Part shown: piece after piece, positions 24,483 through 32,526 of the stretch
Numbering within the stretch: position 1 is the stretch's first letter
Layout of the letters: each line of letters starts with the position of its first letter
Origin: Sporosarcina sp. ACRSM
Lineage (GTDB): Bacteria > Bacillota > Bacilli > Bacillales_A > Planococcaceae
Length of the DNA: 64,000 nt
Reading direction: 5' to 3'
NCBI RefSeq assembly: GCF_022346545.1
Contig: NZ_JAKRNU010000004.1
Coordinates: forward strand, 62,001-126,000
Position numbers and translations under genes: made by a program
Notes under the pieces: generated by a model
What the model saw: the letters and a program-made list of their open reading frames with translations, nothing else
Told to the model about the DNA's origin: nothing
Database searches by the model: none

Positions 24483-24596
24483 CGCCCCTTTGAATTGAAA
24501 AATCCCCAGTACATTCCATAAGTGTAATGAAGCTTGCTTTATCGCTTCCCCCCGATTGCTACTGCTTCAATAATTACCAGGATTATTCTGGATGTC

Positions 24597-24624
24597 AAAA
24601 CCCTTCAAAGCATGAAGGGTTTTT
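24597..24624 (+). terminator. Terminator after the DUF4183 pair
   Basis: AAAACCCTTC (24597-24606) pairs with GAAGGGTTTT across a 7-base loop and is followed by T's. The rest of the gap 24483-24730 shows no gene. Confidence 0.85.
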
Positions 24625-24730
24625 GTCGTAGGGATGGTGTTTATCATTCGGGTAGGACATGCTAGTATAGAGACGGATATAGAGCCTTATTTTTACTATA
24701 AAATGATTATTACGAGTGGAGGAAAAAATC

Positions 24731-25072
24731 ATGTCGAGTTTGCCAAATTGCCCGAAATGTAATTCGGAGTATACGTATGAGGATGGGAATCTGTTGGTTT
24801 GCCCTGAGTGTGCGTATGAGTGGACATTGGGATCCGAAGCGGAAGATGTAGAAGAGGTTAAAGTGGTGAAGGATGCGAATGGCAATGTCTTGAACGATGG
24901 AGATACGGTTACGGTCATTAAAGATTTGAAAGTGAAAGGAAGTTCGTCTGTCGTTAAAGTGGGGACCAAGGTGAAAGGGATCCGTCTAGTGGACGGAGAT
25001 CATGATATTGATTGTAAAATTGACGGTTTCGGGGCGATGAAACTAAAATCGGAGTTTGTGAAGAAGGCATAA
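24731..25072 (+). CDS. yjdM: YjdM (PhnA-type) zinc-ribbon protein
   Basis: A 113-residue soluble protein. The zinc ribbon has two CxxC knuckles, [11 protein letters not shown] and [11 protein letters not shown], in the first 35 residues. The C-terminal part, [23 protein letters not shown] and [20 protein letters not shown], is the PhnA domain. The name PhnA arose from the E. coli phn region, but these proteins are not phosphonatases and their function is open. The ATG at 24731 follows GGAGG by 8 bases. It is a single-gene unit with an array of 21-nt repeats behind it. Confidence 0.88.
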   Translation: MSSLPNCPKCNSEYTYEDGNLLVCPECAYEWTLGSEAEDVEEVKVVKDANGNVLNDGDTVTVIKDLKVKGSSSVVKVGTKVKGIRLVDGDHDIDCKIDGFGAMKLKSEFVKKA

Positions 25073-25098
25073 TTATTTGAGGGTCTAAAGTCCTGATT

Positions 25099-25191
25099 CG
25101 CTGATAAGTTGCCAATAAGCGCCGATAACTGGTTCGCAAGCGCTGATATCCATGTGATTGGCGCCGATATTTATTGTGAGTACGCTGATTA
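25099..25191. repeat. Array of CGCY(G)ATA boxes spaced 21 nt (five units)
   Basis: CGCTGATAA (25099), CGCCGATAA (25120), CGCTGATA (25141), CGCCGATA (25162) and CGCTGATTA (25183) start exactly 21 bases apart; the 12-13 bases between boxes differ. An extra TGCCAATAA at 25110 lies about half-way between the first two. The array sits between convergent yjdM and the cofE-like gene. The same box with the same 21-nt spacing recurs at 47080 and 61174. Confidence 0.8.
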
Positions 25192-25206
25192 CTCGAATTT
25201 GAATAC

Positions 25207-25246
25207 AAAAAAAGCAATGCCAGCGTAAGCGAGCATTGCTTTTTTA
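25207..25246. terminator. Bidirectional terminator after the cofE-like gene
   Basis: AAAAAAAGCAATGC (25207-25220) pairs with GCATTGCTTTTTT (25234-25246) across a loop of about a dozen bases. It directly follows the leftward cofE-like gene and would also stop rightward transcripts from yjdM. Confidence 0.85.
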
Positions 25247-25249
25247 TGA

Positions 25250-26440
25250 TTACTTAGAGTAGTTATCGAAATAACCTTGGATGTAGACGATCGGTGTACC
25301 TTTGTCTCCGCTTCCTGATGTTAAATCAGAGAGGGAGCCGATCAGATCTGTTAGTTTCCGAGGAGTTGTTCCTTGGGCTTCCATTGAACCGACGAGGTCT
25401 TCCTCTTTTTCGTTGATGAATTGGGAGATCGCTTTTTGCAGTTCTTCGCCTCGTAGATCCGCAAAATTATTATCGGCAAGATACTTTAACTTCACTTCGT
25501 TCGGTGTACCGTCGAGGCCTGCTGTGTAAGCTGGTGATACGACAGGGTCTGCAAGTTCCCAGATTTTCCCGACAGGGTCTTTGAATGCGCCATCGCCATA
25601 GACCATGACTTCCACGTTTTTACCTGTCTTTTCTTTCAACAATTGTTGGATATTATCGACGATCGGCTGACAGTTACGTGGGAAAAGCTTGACGCCATCT
25701 TCTGTGGACTTGTTGGAACCGAGAAGGCCGTATTCCTCGTTATAGCCACTGCCGTCGATTGATTCGGATAATACATCATCCAATGTATAGACTTTTTCAG
25801 CACCGTTCTCTTCCAGAATGCGTTTTGTCCGGAAACGTGTGTGAATGTCGCAAGTTAACACATTTTTGGTATATTTTAAAATGGTTTTCGGTTTTTGGGA
25901 GAAGACAAATTCACACTCCACACCGAACTCTTCCACCAATGATTTGTAGTAATCAATGTAGTCCACGCCTGTGAATGTGTGCTTTTGGTAACCGAAGTGT
26001 TGGCGGAACTCATCTTCTGTCAATACGTCCGTCCAAGGATTGATGCCTTTTTCATCGAGTAAATCTAAGCTGATCAAGTGGTTGCCGACTTCGTCAGAAG
26101 GGTAGCTCAACATGATGACGATTTTCTTTGCCCCTTTTGCGATGCCGCGAAGGCAGTTGGCAAAACGGTTCCGGCTCAAAATCGGGAAGATGACACCGAT
26201 TGTATCGTCACCGAATTTGGATTTAATATCTTTTGCAATATGGTCGATGGTTGCATAATTCCCTTGAGCACGTGCGACGATTGACTCGGTTAACGTCACA
26301 ATATCTCGATCATTTATCGTAAAGCCTTCCACTTCCGAAGCTTTTAGTACACTATCCAAAACGATTTGTTCAATATTATCGCCTTCGTTGATGATGGGAC
26401 AGCGAAGTCCTCTTACGACGGTACCCACAACTCTTTCCAA
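25250..26440 (-). CDS. CofE-like gamma-glutamyl ligase (F420-0:L-glutamate ligase family)
   Basis: The 396-residue protein begins MERVVGTVVRGLRCPIINEGD and runs through NDRDIVTLTESIVARAQGNYATIDHIAKDI, which matches the start of the CofE-type ligase domain, and VMVYGDGAFKDPVGKIWELADPVVSPAY in its second half. CofE adds glutamate to coenzyme F420-0 in archaea and actinobacteria; Firmicutes of this kind are not known to make F420, so this group must use another acceptor. It is longer than archaeal CofE (~250). It is divergent from a LysR gene, which may regulate it. No other F420 gene is in the window. Confidence 0.75.
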   Translation of the reverse strand: MERVVGTVVRGLRCPIINEGDNIEQIVLDSVLKASEVEGFTINDRDIVTLTESIVARAQGNYATIDHIAKDIKSKFGDDTIGVIFPILSRNRFANCLRGIAKGAKKIVIMLSYPSDEVGNHLISLDLLDEKGINPWTDVLTEDEFRQHFGYQKHTFTGVDYIDYYKSLVEEFGVECEFVFSQKPKTILKYTKNVLTCDIHTRFRTKRILEENGAEKVYTLDDVLSESIDGSGYNEEYGLLGSNKSTEDGVKLFPRNCQPIVDNIQQLLKEKTGKNVEVMVYGDGAFKDPVGKIWELADPVVSPAYTAGLDGTPNEVKLKYLADNNFADLRGEELQKAISQFINEKEEDLVGSMEAQGTTPRKLTDLIGSLSDLTSGSGDKGTPIVYIQGYFDNYSK

Positions 26441-26571
26441 TCTAATCGCTCCTTATTGTCTCAGGTACCAGGTTCTCACCCGGTATCCGGAAGTATCTTC
26501 TTGTACTATACAACGTGGTCATGGTATAAGTAAAATTAATAGTTCAAATGCCGGGTATAAGGGGTGGTTAT

Positions 26572-27459
26572 ATGGTTAGTAAATTGGATTTGTATCATGT
26601 TTTTTGTACAGTTGCGAAAAATGAAAGCTTTTCAAGGGCGGCAAAGGAGCTGTTTTTAACACAGCCGGCAGTGAGTCAATCCATCATGCAATTGGAAAAG
26701 GAACTGGACACACGCCTGTTTATCCGGACACCGAAAGGCGTATCGCTGACCGATGAAGGAAGCCTGTTGTATGAGTATGTGAATTCCGCCATGAATTTAA
26801 TAGGTGTTGGGGAAGAAAAAATTTCGGAATTTAAAAATTTAACGGTTGGCGAATTGAAAATCGGTGTAGGTGACACGATATCCCGCTATTTTTTATTACC
26901 CTATCTGGAGGCCTTTCACACGCGTTATCCGAATATCAAATTTACGATTGCCAATGGGACGACATCTGAACTGTGTGCCATTTTGAAATCGGGCGGCGTT
27001 GATATTGCCATTTGTAATTTGCCCATCGATGATCCGACATTGGAACTCCGACCTTGTTTTGAAATCCAGGATATTTTCGTTTACGGCGAGCGCTTTAAAA
27101 AGATATTGGCCAAACCGATCAGCTTACAAGAGTTGGTCAAATTGCCGCTAATCTTTTTGGAATCCAATTCGAATTCCAGAAGATATGTCGAGGACTATCT
27201 TCAGTCGAAGGGGATTCAGATTGCGCCTGAATTTGAATTAGGTTCGCATGAGTTATTGTTGGACTTTGCTAAAATCAACTTAGGCGTCGCCTGTGTCACA
27301 AAGGAATTTTCCCAACCATTTTTAACAAACGGGTTGTTGCGGGAAGTGCAGACTCTTGAAAAAATCCCACCGAGAAGCATAGGCGTCTGTTATTTAAAAA
27401 CCGTCCCTCTTTCGCCGGCATCCACAAAATTCGTGGAACTGATTGAAGGGGGATTGTAG
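26572..27459 (+). CDS. LysR-family transcriptional regulator
   Basis: A 295-residue LysR protein with helix-turn-helix NESFSRAAKELFLTQPAVSQSIMQLEKELD and an effector domain from about residue 88 (VGELKIGVGDTISRYFLLPYL). The segment TTSELCAILKSGGVDIAICNLPI resembles the CysL/CysB-like effector sites. The ATG at 26572 has GGGGTGG 4 bases upstream; an in-frame start at 26548 has no site. It is divergent from the cofE-like gene across 131 bases, the usual arrangement for a LysR target. The inducer is unknown. Confidence 0.87.
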   Translation: MVSKLDLYHVFCTVAKNESFSRAAKELFLTQPAVSQSIMQLEKELDTRLFIRTPKGVSLTDEGSLLYEYVNSAMNLIGVGEEKISEFKNLTVGELKIGVGDTISRYFLLPYLEAFHTRYPNIKFTIANGTTSELCAILKSGGVDIAICNLPIDDPTLELRPCFEIQDIFVYGERFKKILAKPISLQELVKLPLIFLESNSNSRRYVEDYLQSKGIQIAPEFELGSHELLLDFAKINLGVACVTKEFSQPFLTNGLLREVQTLEKIPPRSIGVCYLKTVPLSPASTKFVELIEGGL

Positions 27460-27513
27460 ATGCGAGGCGACTCAATCATTTGATACGATAAAGTGGAGGA
27501 AGGAGTGGAGGGG

Positions 27514-27879
27514 ATGTCTATCCGTATTAAGCGTGCATACGATGATGCTTCAAGCGATGATGGAGTTCGGATTCTTGTCGACCGGCTCTGGCCAAGGGGG
27601 ATGTCAAAAGAATCTTTAAAAATCGATCATTGGATGAAAGAGATAGCACCATCGAATGATTTGCGCAAATGGTTCAATCATGAGCCGGATAAATTCGAAG
27701 AGTTCACAAAGAAATATAAGCAGGAATTACAGCTGGATCCAACGAAAATCGAGCAGCTCGAACGATTGCAAGCAATGGTTCGAACGGACGGAAAGATTGT
27801 GACACTCGTCTACGGAGCTAAGGACGTTCGGCATAACCAAGCCGTTGTGCTACAGGAATGTCTAACGGAACGACTGTGA
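27514..27879 (+). CDS. DUF488 family protein (YeaO-like)
   Basis: A 121-residue protein with the DUF488 signatures [31 protein letters not shown] at the start and [20 protein letters not shown] in the middle; the end is [22 protein letters not shown]. The function of the family is not established. The ATG at 27514 is used because AGGAG (27501-27505) lies 8 bases before it. The stop codon is 10 bases before the GlnK-like gene, so the two are probably co-transcribed, although a functional link is not obvious. Confidence 0.82.
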   Translation: MSIRIKRAYDDASSDDGVRILVDRLWPRGMSKESLKIDHWMKEIAPSNDLRKWFNHEPDKFEEFTKKYKQELQLDPTKIEQLERLQAMVRTDGKIVTLVYGAKDVRHNQAVVLQECLTERL

Positions 27880-27889
27880 GGGAAAATCG

Positions 27890-29152
27890 ATGGAAAAACG
27901 AATGAACGGCAATTTTTATAAAACGGATGGTGTCACCCTCATCTTAACGGCTCTGTTGACTGCCATTGCCAGTGAGATCAAAGTCGTACCGTTTAACGGG
28001 GATGCATTCCGTTTCGGACTAGGGAGTATTACATTCTTTCTGCTTATTTTAGTACGTCCTCCGGCATCTTTGATCTTAACGGGATTTGTCACGGGGGTAA
28101 CGGTCGTCAGTATTCGCCTAATTGAAGATCTACTGCTCTTTGGAGGGCAATTATTTGAGTCATTTAGTAATCATTCCCCTGCATTTTTATTCTATTTTGT
28201 CTTTGCATTAGGGCTGAAGTGTATACAGGTGGAAAAGGTGAAGACGTATCCACTTCTTTTGGGTGCATGGGCCGCGTTGTTTGAGTTTATCGGTAATGGT
28301 TCAGAGTACTTGTTTCGCTCTTTAATTTCCCATTCGGAAAATGTGGGGTTTCGGGACTGGGCATTGGTGAGTGGGGTAGCCATATTACGTTCCTACTTTG
28401 TTGTTGGATTATATAGTACGATAACCGTTTCGGAACAAAAAAGACAAATGCAGGAATTGCTTGGAATCGGCTCTGAATTGTATGCGGAGACATTGTATCT
28501 GCAAAAGTCGATGAATCATATTGAACAAATCACTGCATCGAGCCATGAACTGTATCGAAAGTTAAAGAAGGAAAATTTGCGTGAATTGAGTACACAAGCC
28601 TTGCTTATTGCGCAGGAGATCCATGAAGTGAAAAAGGATTCCCAGCGGATTTACTCCGGTTTATCCAAACTGACAAATCCAAAAAGAAACGATATATTTT
28701 ATTTGTCGGATGTGCTGGAATTGGTGATCTCCGCCAATAAGAAGTACAGTGAGCTGTTACAGAAAAATATCCATTTTCAACTATCGTTGTCCCAGCAATT
28801 TGAAACGGACCAACAAATCCCCCTGCTCGCCTTGTTGAACAATATTACTGCGAATGCGGTGGAAGCCATTCCGAAGAAGGGGAGCATTTCGTTCAATGTA
28901 TTTGAGAAATCGGACATGCTCTATTTTGAGGTTGAAGATACAGGGGAAGGGATTCCGGAAGATGACCGGGCCCTCATTTTTGAACCGGGCTATACGACTA
29001 AATTTAATCATGCGGGAGTGGCGGCGACGGGCATTGGCCTTTCACATGTCCAAGAAATCGTCTCACAGTTGGAAGGGCAAGTGGCTATTGAAGCCTTGCC
29101 TACGGGGACGTTGTTCATCATCCAAATCCCGACGAACAATATTCGGAAGTGA
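27890..29152 (+). CDS. glnK: GlnK (YcbA)-like membrane sensor histidine kinase
   Basis: A 420-residue kinase with an N-terminal membrane domain of five or six hydrophobic segments (residues ~15-180), a short coiled linker, the phospho-acceptor box LLIAQEIHEVKKDSQRIYSGL with His245, N-box LLNNITANAVEAIP and an ATP lid with VEDTGEGIPEDD and GIGLSHV. This architecture, and a partner with a YcbB domain, match B. subtilis GlnK-GlnL, which responds to glutamine and activates glutaminase and glutamine uptake. Here the pair is followed by gltT, so glutamate/aspartate uptake is the probable target. The name follows B. subtilis glnK and should not be confused with the PII protein GlnK. Confidence 0.8.
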   Translation: MEKRMNGNFYKTDGVTLILTALLTAIASEIKVVPFNGDAFRFGLGSITFFLLILVRPPASLILTGFVTGVTVVSIRLIEDLLLFGGQLFESFSNHSPAFLFYFVFALGLKCIQVEKVKTYPLLLGAWAALFEFIGNGSEYLFRSLISHSENVGFRDWALVSGVAILRSYFVVGLYSTITVSEQKRQMQELLGIGSELYAETLYLQKSMNHIEQITASSHELYRKLKKENLRELSTQALLIAQEIHEVKKDSQRIYSGLSKLTNPKRNDIFYLSDVLELVISANKKYSELLQKNIHFQLSLSQQFETDQQIPLLALLNNITANAVEAIPKKGSISFNVFEKSDMLYFEVEDTGEGIPEDDRALIFEPGYTTKFNHAGVAATGIGLSHVQEIVSQLEGQVAIEALPTGTLFIIQIPTNNIRK

Positions 29153-29163
29153 GTTGAAGGAAT

Positions 29164-30054
29164 CTGCGTTATTTTATAGTAGACGATGATGCTGCAAGTC
29201 GTAAAATGTTGGAGAAAATTATAACGGAAGGGAACCTCGGAGACGTGATCGGGGAGGCGGAAAGCGGTGTGCAATCGCTTCAACGTATCACTTCAACGAA
29301 TCCCGATGTTGTGTTGATCGATTTATTGATGCCTGAGCTAGATGGGATTGAAACGATTGAACAATTAAGGCTTCAAGGGTTTGAAGGGCAGTTCATCATG
29401 ATTTCCCAAGTTGTCAATAAAGAGATGGTGGGCGAAGCGTATGAAAAAGGCATCGAGTTTTTCATCCATAAGCCGATCAATCGAATTGAGGTACGTAGCA
29501 TTTTGAAAAAAGTGGCAGAGCAATACCGTTTGAAAGACTCCATCATGGCGATCCGGCAATCTTTGGCCCACTTTGAATCTGTGGAAACGACGCAACGGAA
29601 GCGTAGTGTTAAGGAGATTGTATTGCCGATCTTGAATGCGATGGGCATTGCCGGTGAGGCGGGGAGTGAAGACGTCCTAACGATGATGGAGCTCTTGATC
29701 CATCGCACAAACAATGTTGAACAATTACCTTCATTGAAGGAACTATATGAAGCGGTCGCGCGTCAAACAAAAGAAGCGGAGACGGAAGTACTGAAGGAAA
29801 GCAAGGCGATTGAACAGCGGATTCGCCGTTTGATCTTGACGGCGATTAATAACTTGGCTGCGTTAGGGGTCATTGACTATACAAACCCGGAGTTTGAGTA
29901 TTATGCCCCTCGTTATTTTGATTTTCAAGAAATCCGGAGCCGTATGAAACAGATGGAAGAAAATGACGAGTTGCCGATCAAAGTGAAAGTGAATAGTAAA
30001 AAGTTTTTGCAAGTGCTTTACCTTGAAACGATGGAAAACTATAATAAGGCGTGA
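29164..30054 (+). CDS. glnL: GlnL (YcbB)-like response regulator, CTG start
   Basis: The first ATG in frame (29206) would begin inside the receiver domain and lose the acidic pocket. Upstream, the frame reads LRYFIVDDDAASRKMLEKI from a CTG at 29164, bounded by an in-frame stop at 29155-29157. No ATG, GTG or TTG lies between, so CTG is the likely start, 11 bases after the glnK stop, with GAAGG as a short site. The receiver has phospho-Asp in VVLIDLLMPELDG, and the rest (from ~residue 150) is a YcbB-type DNA-binding domain with SVKEIVLPILNAMGIAGEAGSEDV and FEYYAPRYFDFQEIR. The protein is about 296 residues. It probably binds the TGTCGG repeats upstream of gltT and gltS. Confidence 0.82.
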   Translation: MRYFIVDDDAASRKMLEKIITEGNLGDVIGEAESGVQSLQRITSTNPDVVLIDLLMPELDGIETIEQLRLQGFEGQFIMISQVVNKEMVGEAYEKGIEFFIHKPINRIEVRSILKKVAEQYRLKDSIMAIRQSLAHFESVETTQRKRSVKEIVLPILNAMGIAGEAGSEDVLTMMELLIHRTNNVEQLPSLKELYEAVARQTKEAETEVLKESKAIEQRIRRLILTAINNLAALGVIDYTNPEFEYYAPRYFDFQEIRSRMKQMEENDELPIKVKVNSKKFLQVLYLETMENYNKA

Positions 30055-30104
30055 GTTAGTACTATTTCAAATCTTTCACGAAAAAAATTATTTTATTTTC
30101 GATT

Positions 30105-30124
30105 TGTCGGTTTCCGTCGGATTC
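30105..30124 (+). promoter_or_regulatory. 10-bp direct repeat upstream of gltT (GlnL-like site)
   Basis: TGTCGGTTTC (30105-30114) is followed directly by CGTCGGATTC (30115-30124). It is the counterpart of the perfect TGTCGGATTT tandem upstream of gltS (538-557). Both are followed by a CTTA-containing stretch and by an identical cre-like box about 45 bases further on. Confidence 0.6.
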
Positions 30125-30170
30125 GATAGGTTCACCTTAGACTATTGATTACAAGCTAATTCGTATTTTG

Positions 30171-30184
30171 AGTAAACGCTTTCA
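30171..30184 (-). promoter_or_regulatory. cre-like box upstream of gltT
   Basis: AGTAAACGCTTTCA is the exact reverse complement of the box upstream of gltS (603-616) and fits the CcpA consensus at 13 of 14 positions. It lies 27 bases before the gltT start codon, a position where CcpA binding would block transcription. Confidence 0.65.
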
Positions 30185-30211
30185 ATAGTCGTGAAGAAGG
30201 GAGCTTATTTG

Positions 30212-31486
30212 ATGAAAAAGAAATTTAGAATTCCTTTGGCGTATCAGATCCTTGTCGGATTAATTTTAGGGATCATTGTCGGAGCAATATTTTACGGAAA
30301 TCCTCATATAGAAACGTATCTACAACCGCTCGGCACGATCTTCTTGAACATGATTAAAATGATCGTTGTACCGATTATTGTATCCTCACTTATCGTGGGA
30401 GTCGCAGGTACAGGTGATTTAAAGCAGTTAGGTAAACTTGGCGGTAAGACGATGATTTACTTCCAAATCGTTTCCCTTGTTGCCATCATTGTCGGTTTAT
30501 CCGCGGCGAACATTTTCAAGCCGGGCGAAGGCGTGGACATGTCACAACTTACGAAAACGGATATCAATTCGTATGTTGGGACGGCTGAAAGTAAGCAAAA
30601 TGAAACTTTCATGGATGTTCTTGTCGGTATCGTACCGAGCAACGTCATCCAATCGATGGCAAATGCAGATATGCTTGCAGTCATCTTCTTCTCCGTTGTA
30701 TTCGGATTAGGTGTTGCAGCGGTCGGTGAAAGAGGAAAACCGGTCCTTGCGTTTTTCCAAGGAACGGCGGATGCGATGTTCTGGGTTACGAACTTTATCA
30801 TGAAGTTCGCACCGATTGGCGTTTTCGGTCTTATCGGTGTAACTGTTTCAAAATTTGGTCTATCTTCTTTAATACCGCTTGGTAAATTGATGATTCTTGT
30901 GTATGCGACAATGATTTTCTTCGTTGTTGTTGTACTTGGTGGAATCGCGAAGATGGTTGGTTCAAGCATTTTCGCTATCATTAAGGAATTGAAAGAAGAA
31001 TTGATTCTAGCTTATTCTACATCGAGTTCAGAATCGGTTCTGCCAAAGTTGATGGAAAAGATGGAGAAATTCGGTTCTCCGAAAGATATTGTGGCTTTTG
31101 TTGTTCCAACGGGCTATTCCTTTAACTTGGACGGTTCCACATTGTATCAGGCGCTTGCGGCGATTTTCATCGCGCAAATGTACGGGATCGACTTGAGCAT
31201 CATGGAGCAAGTGACACTTGTATTGGTACTGATGATTACATCTAACGGTATCGCAGGTGTACCGGGCGTTTCCTTCGTCGTCCTATTGGCGACATTGGGT
31301 ACTGTCGGTATTCCACTTGAAGGCCTTGCATTCATCGCTGGTGTCGACCGACTCCTTGATATGGGTCGTACAGTTGTCAACGTACTTGGTAACGCATTGG
31401 CGACAGTTGTCATGTCAAAATGGGAAGGCCGTTTTGGTACAGAAACAGGAAAGAAACCTTTGGAATCAGTTGAAAAAATGGCGTAA
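30212..31486 (+). CDS. gltT: Dicarboxylate/glutamate:cation symporter (DAACS, GltT type)
   Basis: The 424-residue protein has the eight-helix-plus-two-hairpin design of the DAACS family. Hairpin 1 carries the serine-rich YSTSSSESVLPKLMEK (near residue 275), followed by VPTGYSFNLDGSTLYQALAAIF with the NMDGT-like NLDGS that binds sodium, and hairpin 2 SNGIAGVPGVSFVVL. The last helices hold DRLLDMGRTVVNVLGNALAT with the arginine and aspartate that read the substrate carboxylate. It imports glutamate or aspartate with Na+ or H+. The ATG at 30212 follows AAGGGAG by 8 bases. It directly follows the glnK/glnL pair but has its own regulatory region and terminator. Confidence 0.92.
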   Translation: MKKKFRIPLAYQILVGLILGIIVGAIFYGNPHIETYLQPLGTIFLNMIKMIVVPIIVSSLIVGVAGTGDLKQLGKLGGKTMIYFQIVSLVAIIVGLSAANIFKPGEGVDMSQLTKTDINSYVGTAESKQNETFMDVLVGIVPSNVIQSMANADMLAVIFFSVVFGLGVAAVGERGKPVLAFFQGTADAMFWVTNFIMKFAPIGVFGLIGVTVSKFGLSSLIPLGKLMILVYATMIFFVVVVLGGIAKMVGSSIFAIIKELKEELILAYSTSSSESVLPKLMEKMEKFGSPKDIVAFVVPTGYSFNLDGSTLYQALAAIFIAQMYGIDLSIMEQVTLVLVLMITSNGIAGVPGVSFVVLLATLGTVGIPLEGLAFIAGVDRLLDMGRTVVNVLGNALATVVMSKWEGRFGTETGKKPLESVEKMA

Positions 31487-31504
31487 ATCCGTCATTCGAA
31501 TAGT

Positions 31505-31557
31505 AAAACAGGCAGTTTGGCAAACCGTAATGGGTGCTGGAACTGCCTGTTTTTTTT
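31505..31557 (+). terminator. Terminator after gltT
   Basis: AAAACAGGCAGTT (31505-31517) pairs with AACTGCCTGTTTT, followed by a run of T's to 31557. The loop of about 23 bases is long but the stem is strong. Confidence 0.82.
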
Positions 31558-31606
31558 ATCTTCATTCAGCAAATGTTTTTGTACTGAAAGCGAAGCGTCA
31601 GCTATA

Positions 31607-31834
31607 GAAGACTCCCACCTCCATAGGTGGCGAGATGAATGCATTTTGACTTCCTGTTCAGCGGGTGTTCAAACGCCCGCTAAATGAATAATGGAGTGCA
31701 GTCTAAGTGCGCGACGTCCTGAAAGGAAAGTGCCTTAATTTCTGCAAAGATCGCAGAAATACGGCAAATCGAACCCTTCGCTGTTCGATTCGCAATTCAA
31801 AATCTGGACGCAATCACGCCGAGGCGTGATTGAT
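31607..31834 (+). repeat. Mosaic intergenic repeat R1
   Basis: Three modules that recur elsewhere in the window are joined here: GAAGACTCCCACCTCCATAG with a GATGAATG end (also 41753, related at 8277 and 57902), a 62-base block at 31729-31790 that differs in one base from 62736-62797, and the hairpin CAATCACGCC-GAG-GCGTGATTG at 31811-31832 (also 41942 and 59303, with a T:A pair in place of the C:G pair). The first module resembles the left end of the IS605-like element at 8.3 kb. It fills most of the gap between gltT and the methyltransferase gene. Confidence 0.75.
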
Positions 31835-31877
31835 TTTGGCATCAGAAAAGTTATACTAGGGGCGGGGAGGGACTTTG

Positions 31878-32480
31878 ATGGAGGAAAGAGACTATGATCG
31901 GCAGTTGCGTATCCAAACGACTGGGATGAGGGAATGGCAACATCAGTCATCCCATTATAATCGATACGAAGCTACGCCTTATGAAGCGTTGAATGTCTTT
32001 TTTACGGAATACGAATTAACGACAACAGATAGTGTAGTCGATTTCGGTTGCGGGAAAGGGCGCTTGGCGTTTTACTTGCATGACCGTTTTCAAGTATCGA
32101 TCACCGGTATTGAAATGAGTGGACAATTGTATCAGGAAGCGCTTGAAAACCAAGCCAGTTATATGCGCAAAGCGAAAAGGAAGAACGGGACCATCCGTTT
32201 TGAGCATTGTTTGGCGGAGCAATATGGGGTGGAAGAAGGAGATAATCGATTTTATTTCTTTAATCCGTTTTCCCTGCAGGTTTTCACAAAGGTTGTCCAG
32301 TCCATTTTGCAATCCGTTGAACAGCATCCGCGCTCGGTTGATGTCATTTTGTATTATCCGACGAGTGAGTATATCGAGTTTTTAGACATGCGCACCCCTT
32401 TTGAACTGATAAAAGGGGTGACCATACCCGGCTCTTATGAAGAGAATAACAATGAGATTTTTTTAGTGTTCCGTTTATAA
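31878..32480 (+). CDS. Class I SAM-dependent methyltransferase
   Basis: The 200-residue protein has the SAM-binding motif I as DSVVDFGCGKGRLAFYLHDRF (near residue 52) with the motif II acidic loop ITGIEMSGQLYQEAL and motif IV region NRFYFFNPFSLQVF. The N-terminal segment HYNRYEATPYEALNVFF fits small cytosolic methyltransferases of Bacillales. NPF in place of NPPY-type motifs argues against base methylation of DNA, but the substrate is unknown. The ATG at 31878 has GGGGAGGG 6 bases upstream. Repeat R1 ends 44 bases before the start, so its hairpin may lie in the mRNA leader. Confidence 0.82.
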   Translation: MEERDYDRQLRIQTTGMREWQHQSSHYNRYEATPYEALNVFFTEYELTTTDSVVDFGCGKGRLAFYLHDRFQVSITGIEMSGQLYQEALENQASYMRKAKRKNGTIRFEHCLAEQYGVEEGDNRFYFFNPFSLQVFTKVVQSILQSVEQHPRSVDVILYYPTSEYIEFLDMRTPFELIKGVTIPGSYEENNNEIFLVFRL

Positions 32481-32482
32481 TC

Positions 32483-32514
32483 AAAAGGCGTCCTTTGGAT
32501 CGAGGACGCCTTTT
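32483..32514. terminator. Bidirectional terminator between methyltransferase and GGDEF/EAL genes
   Basis: AAAAGGCGTCC (32483-32493) pairs with GGACGCCTTTT (32504-32514) around a 10-base loop, between two convergent genes. Confidence 0.88.
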
Positions 32515-32526
32515 GAGATTCAATGA

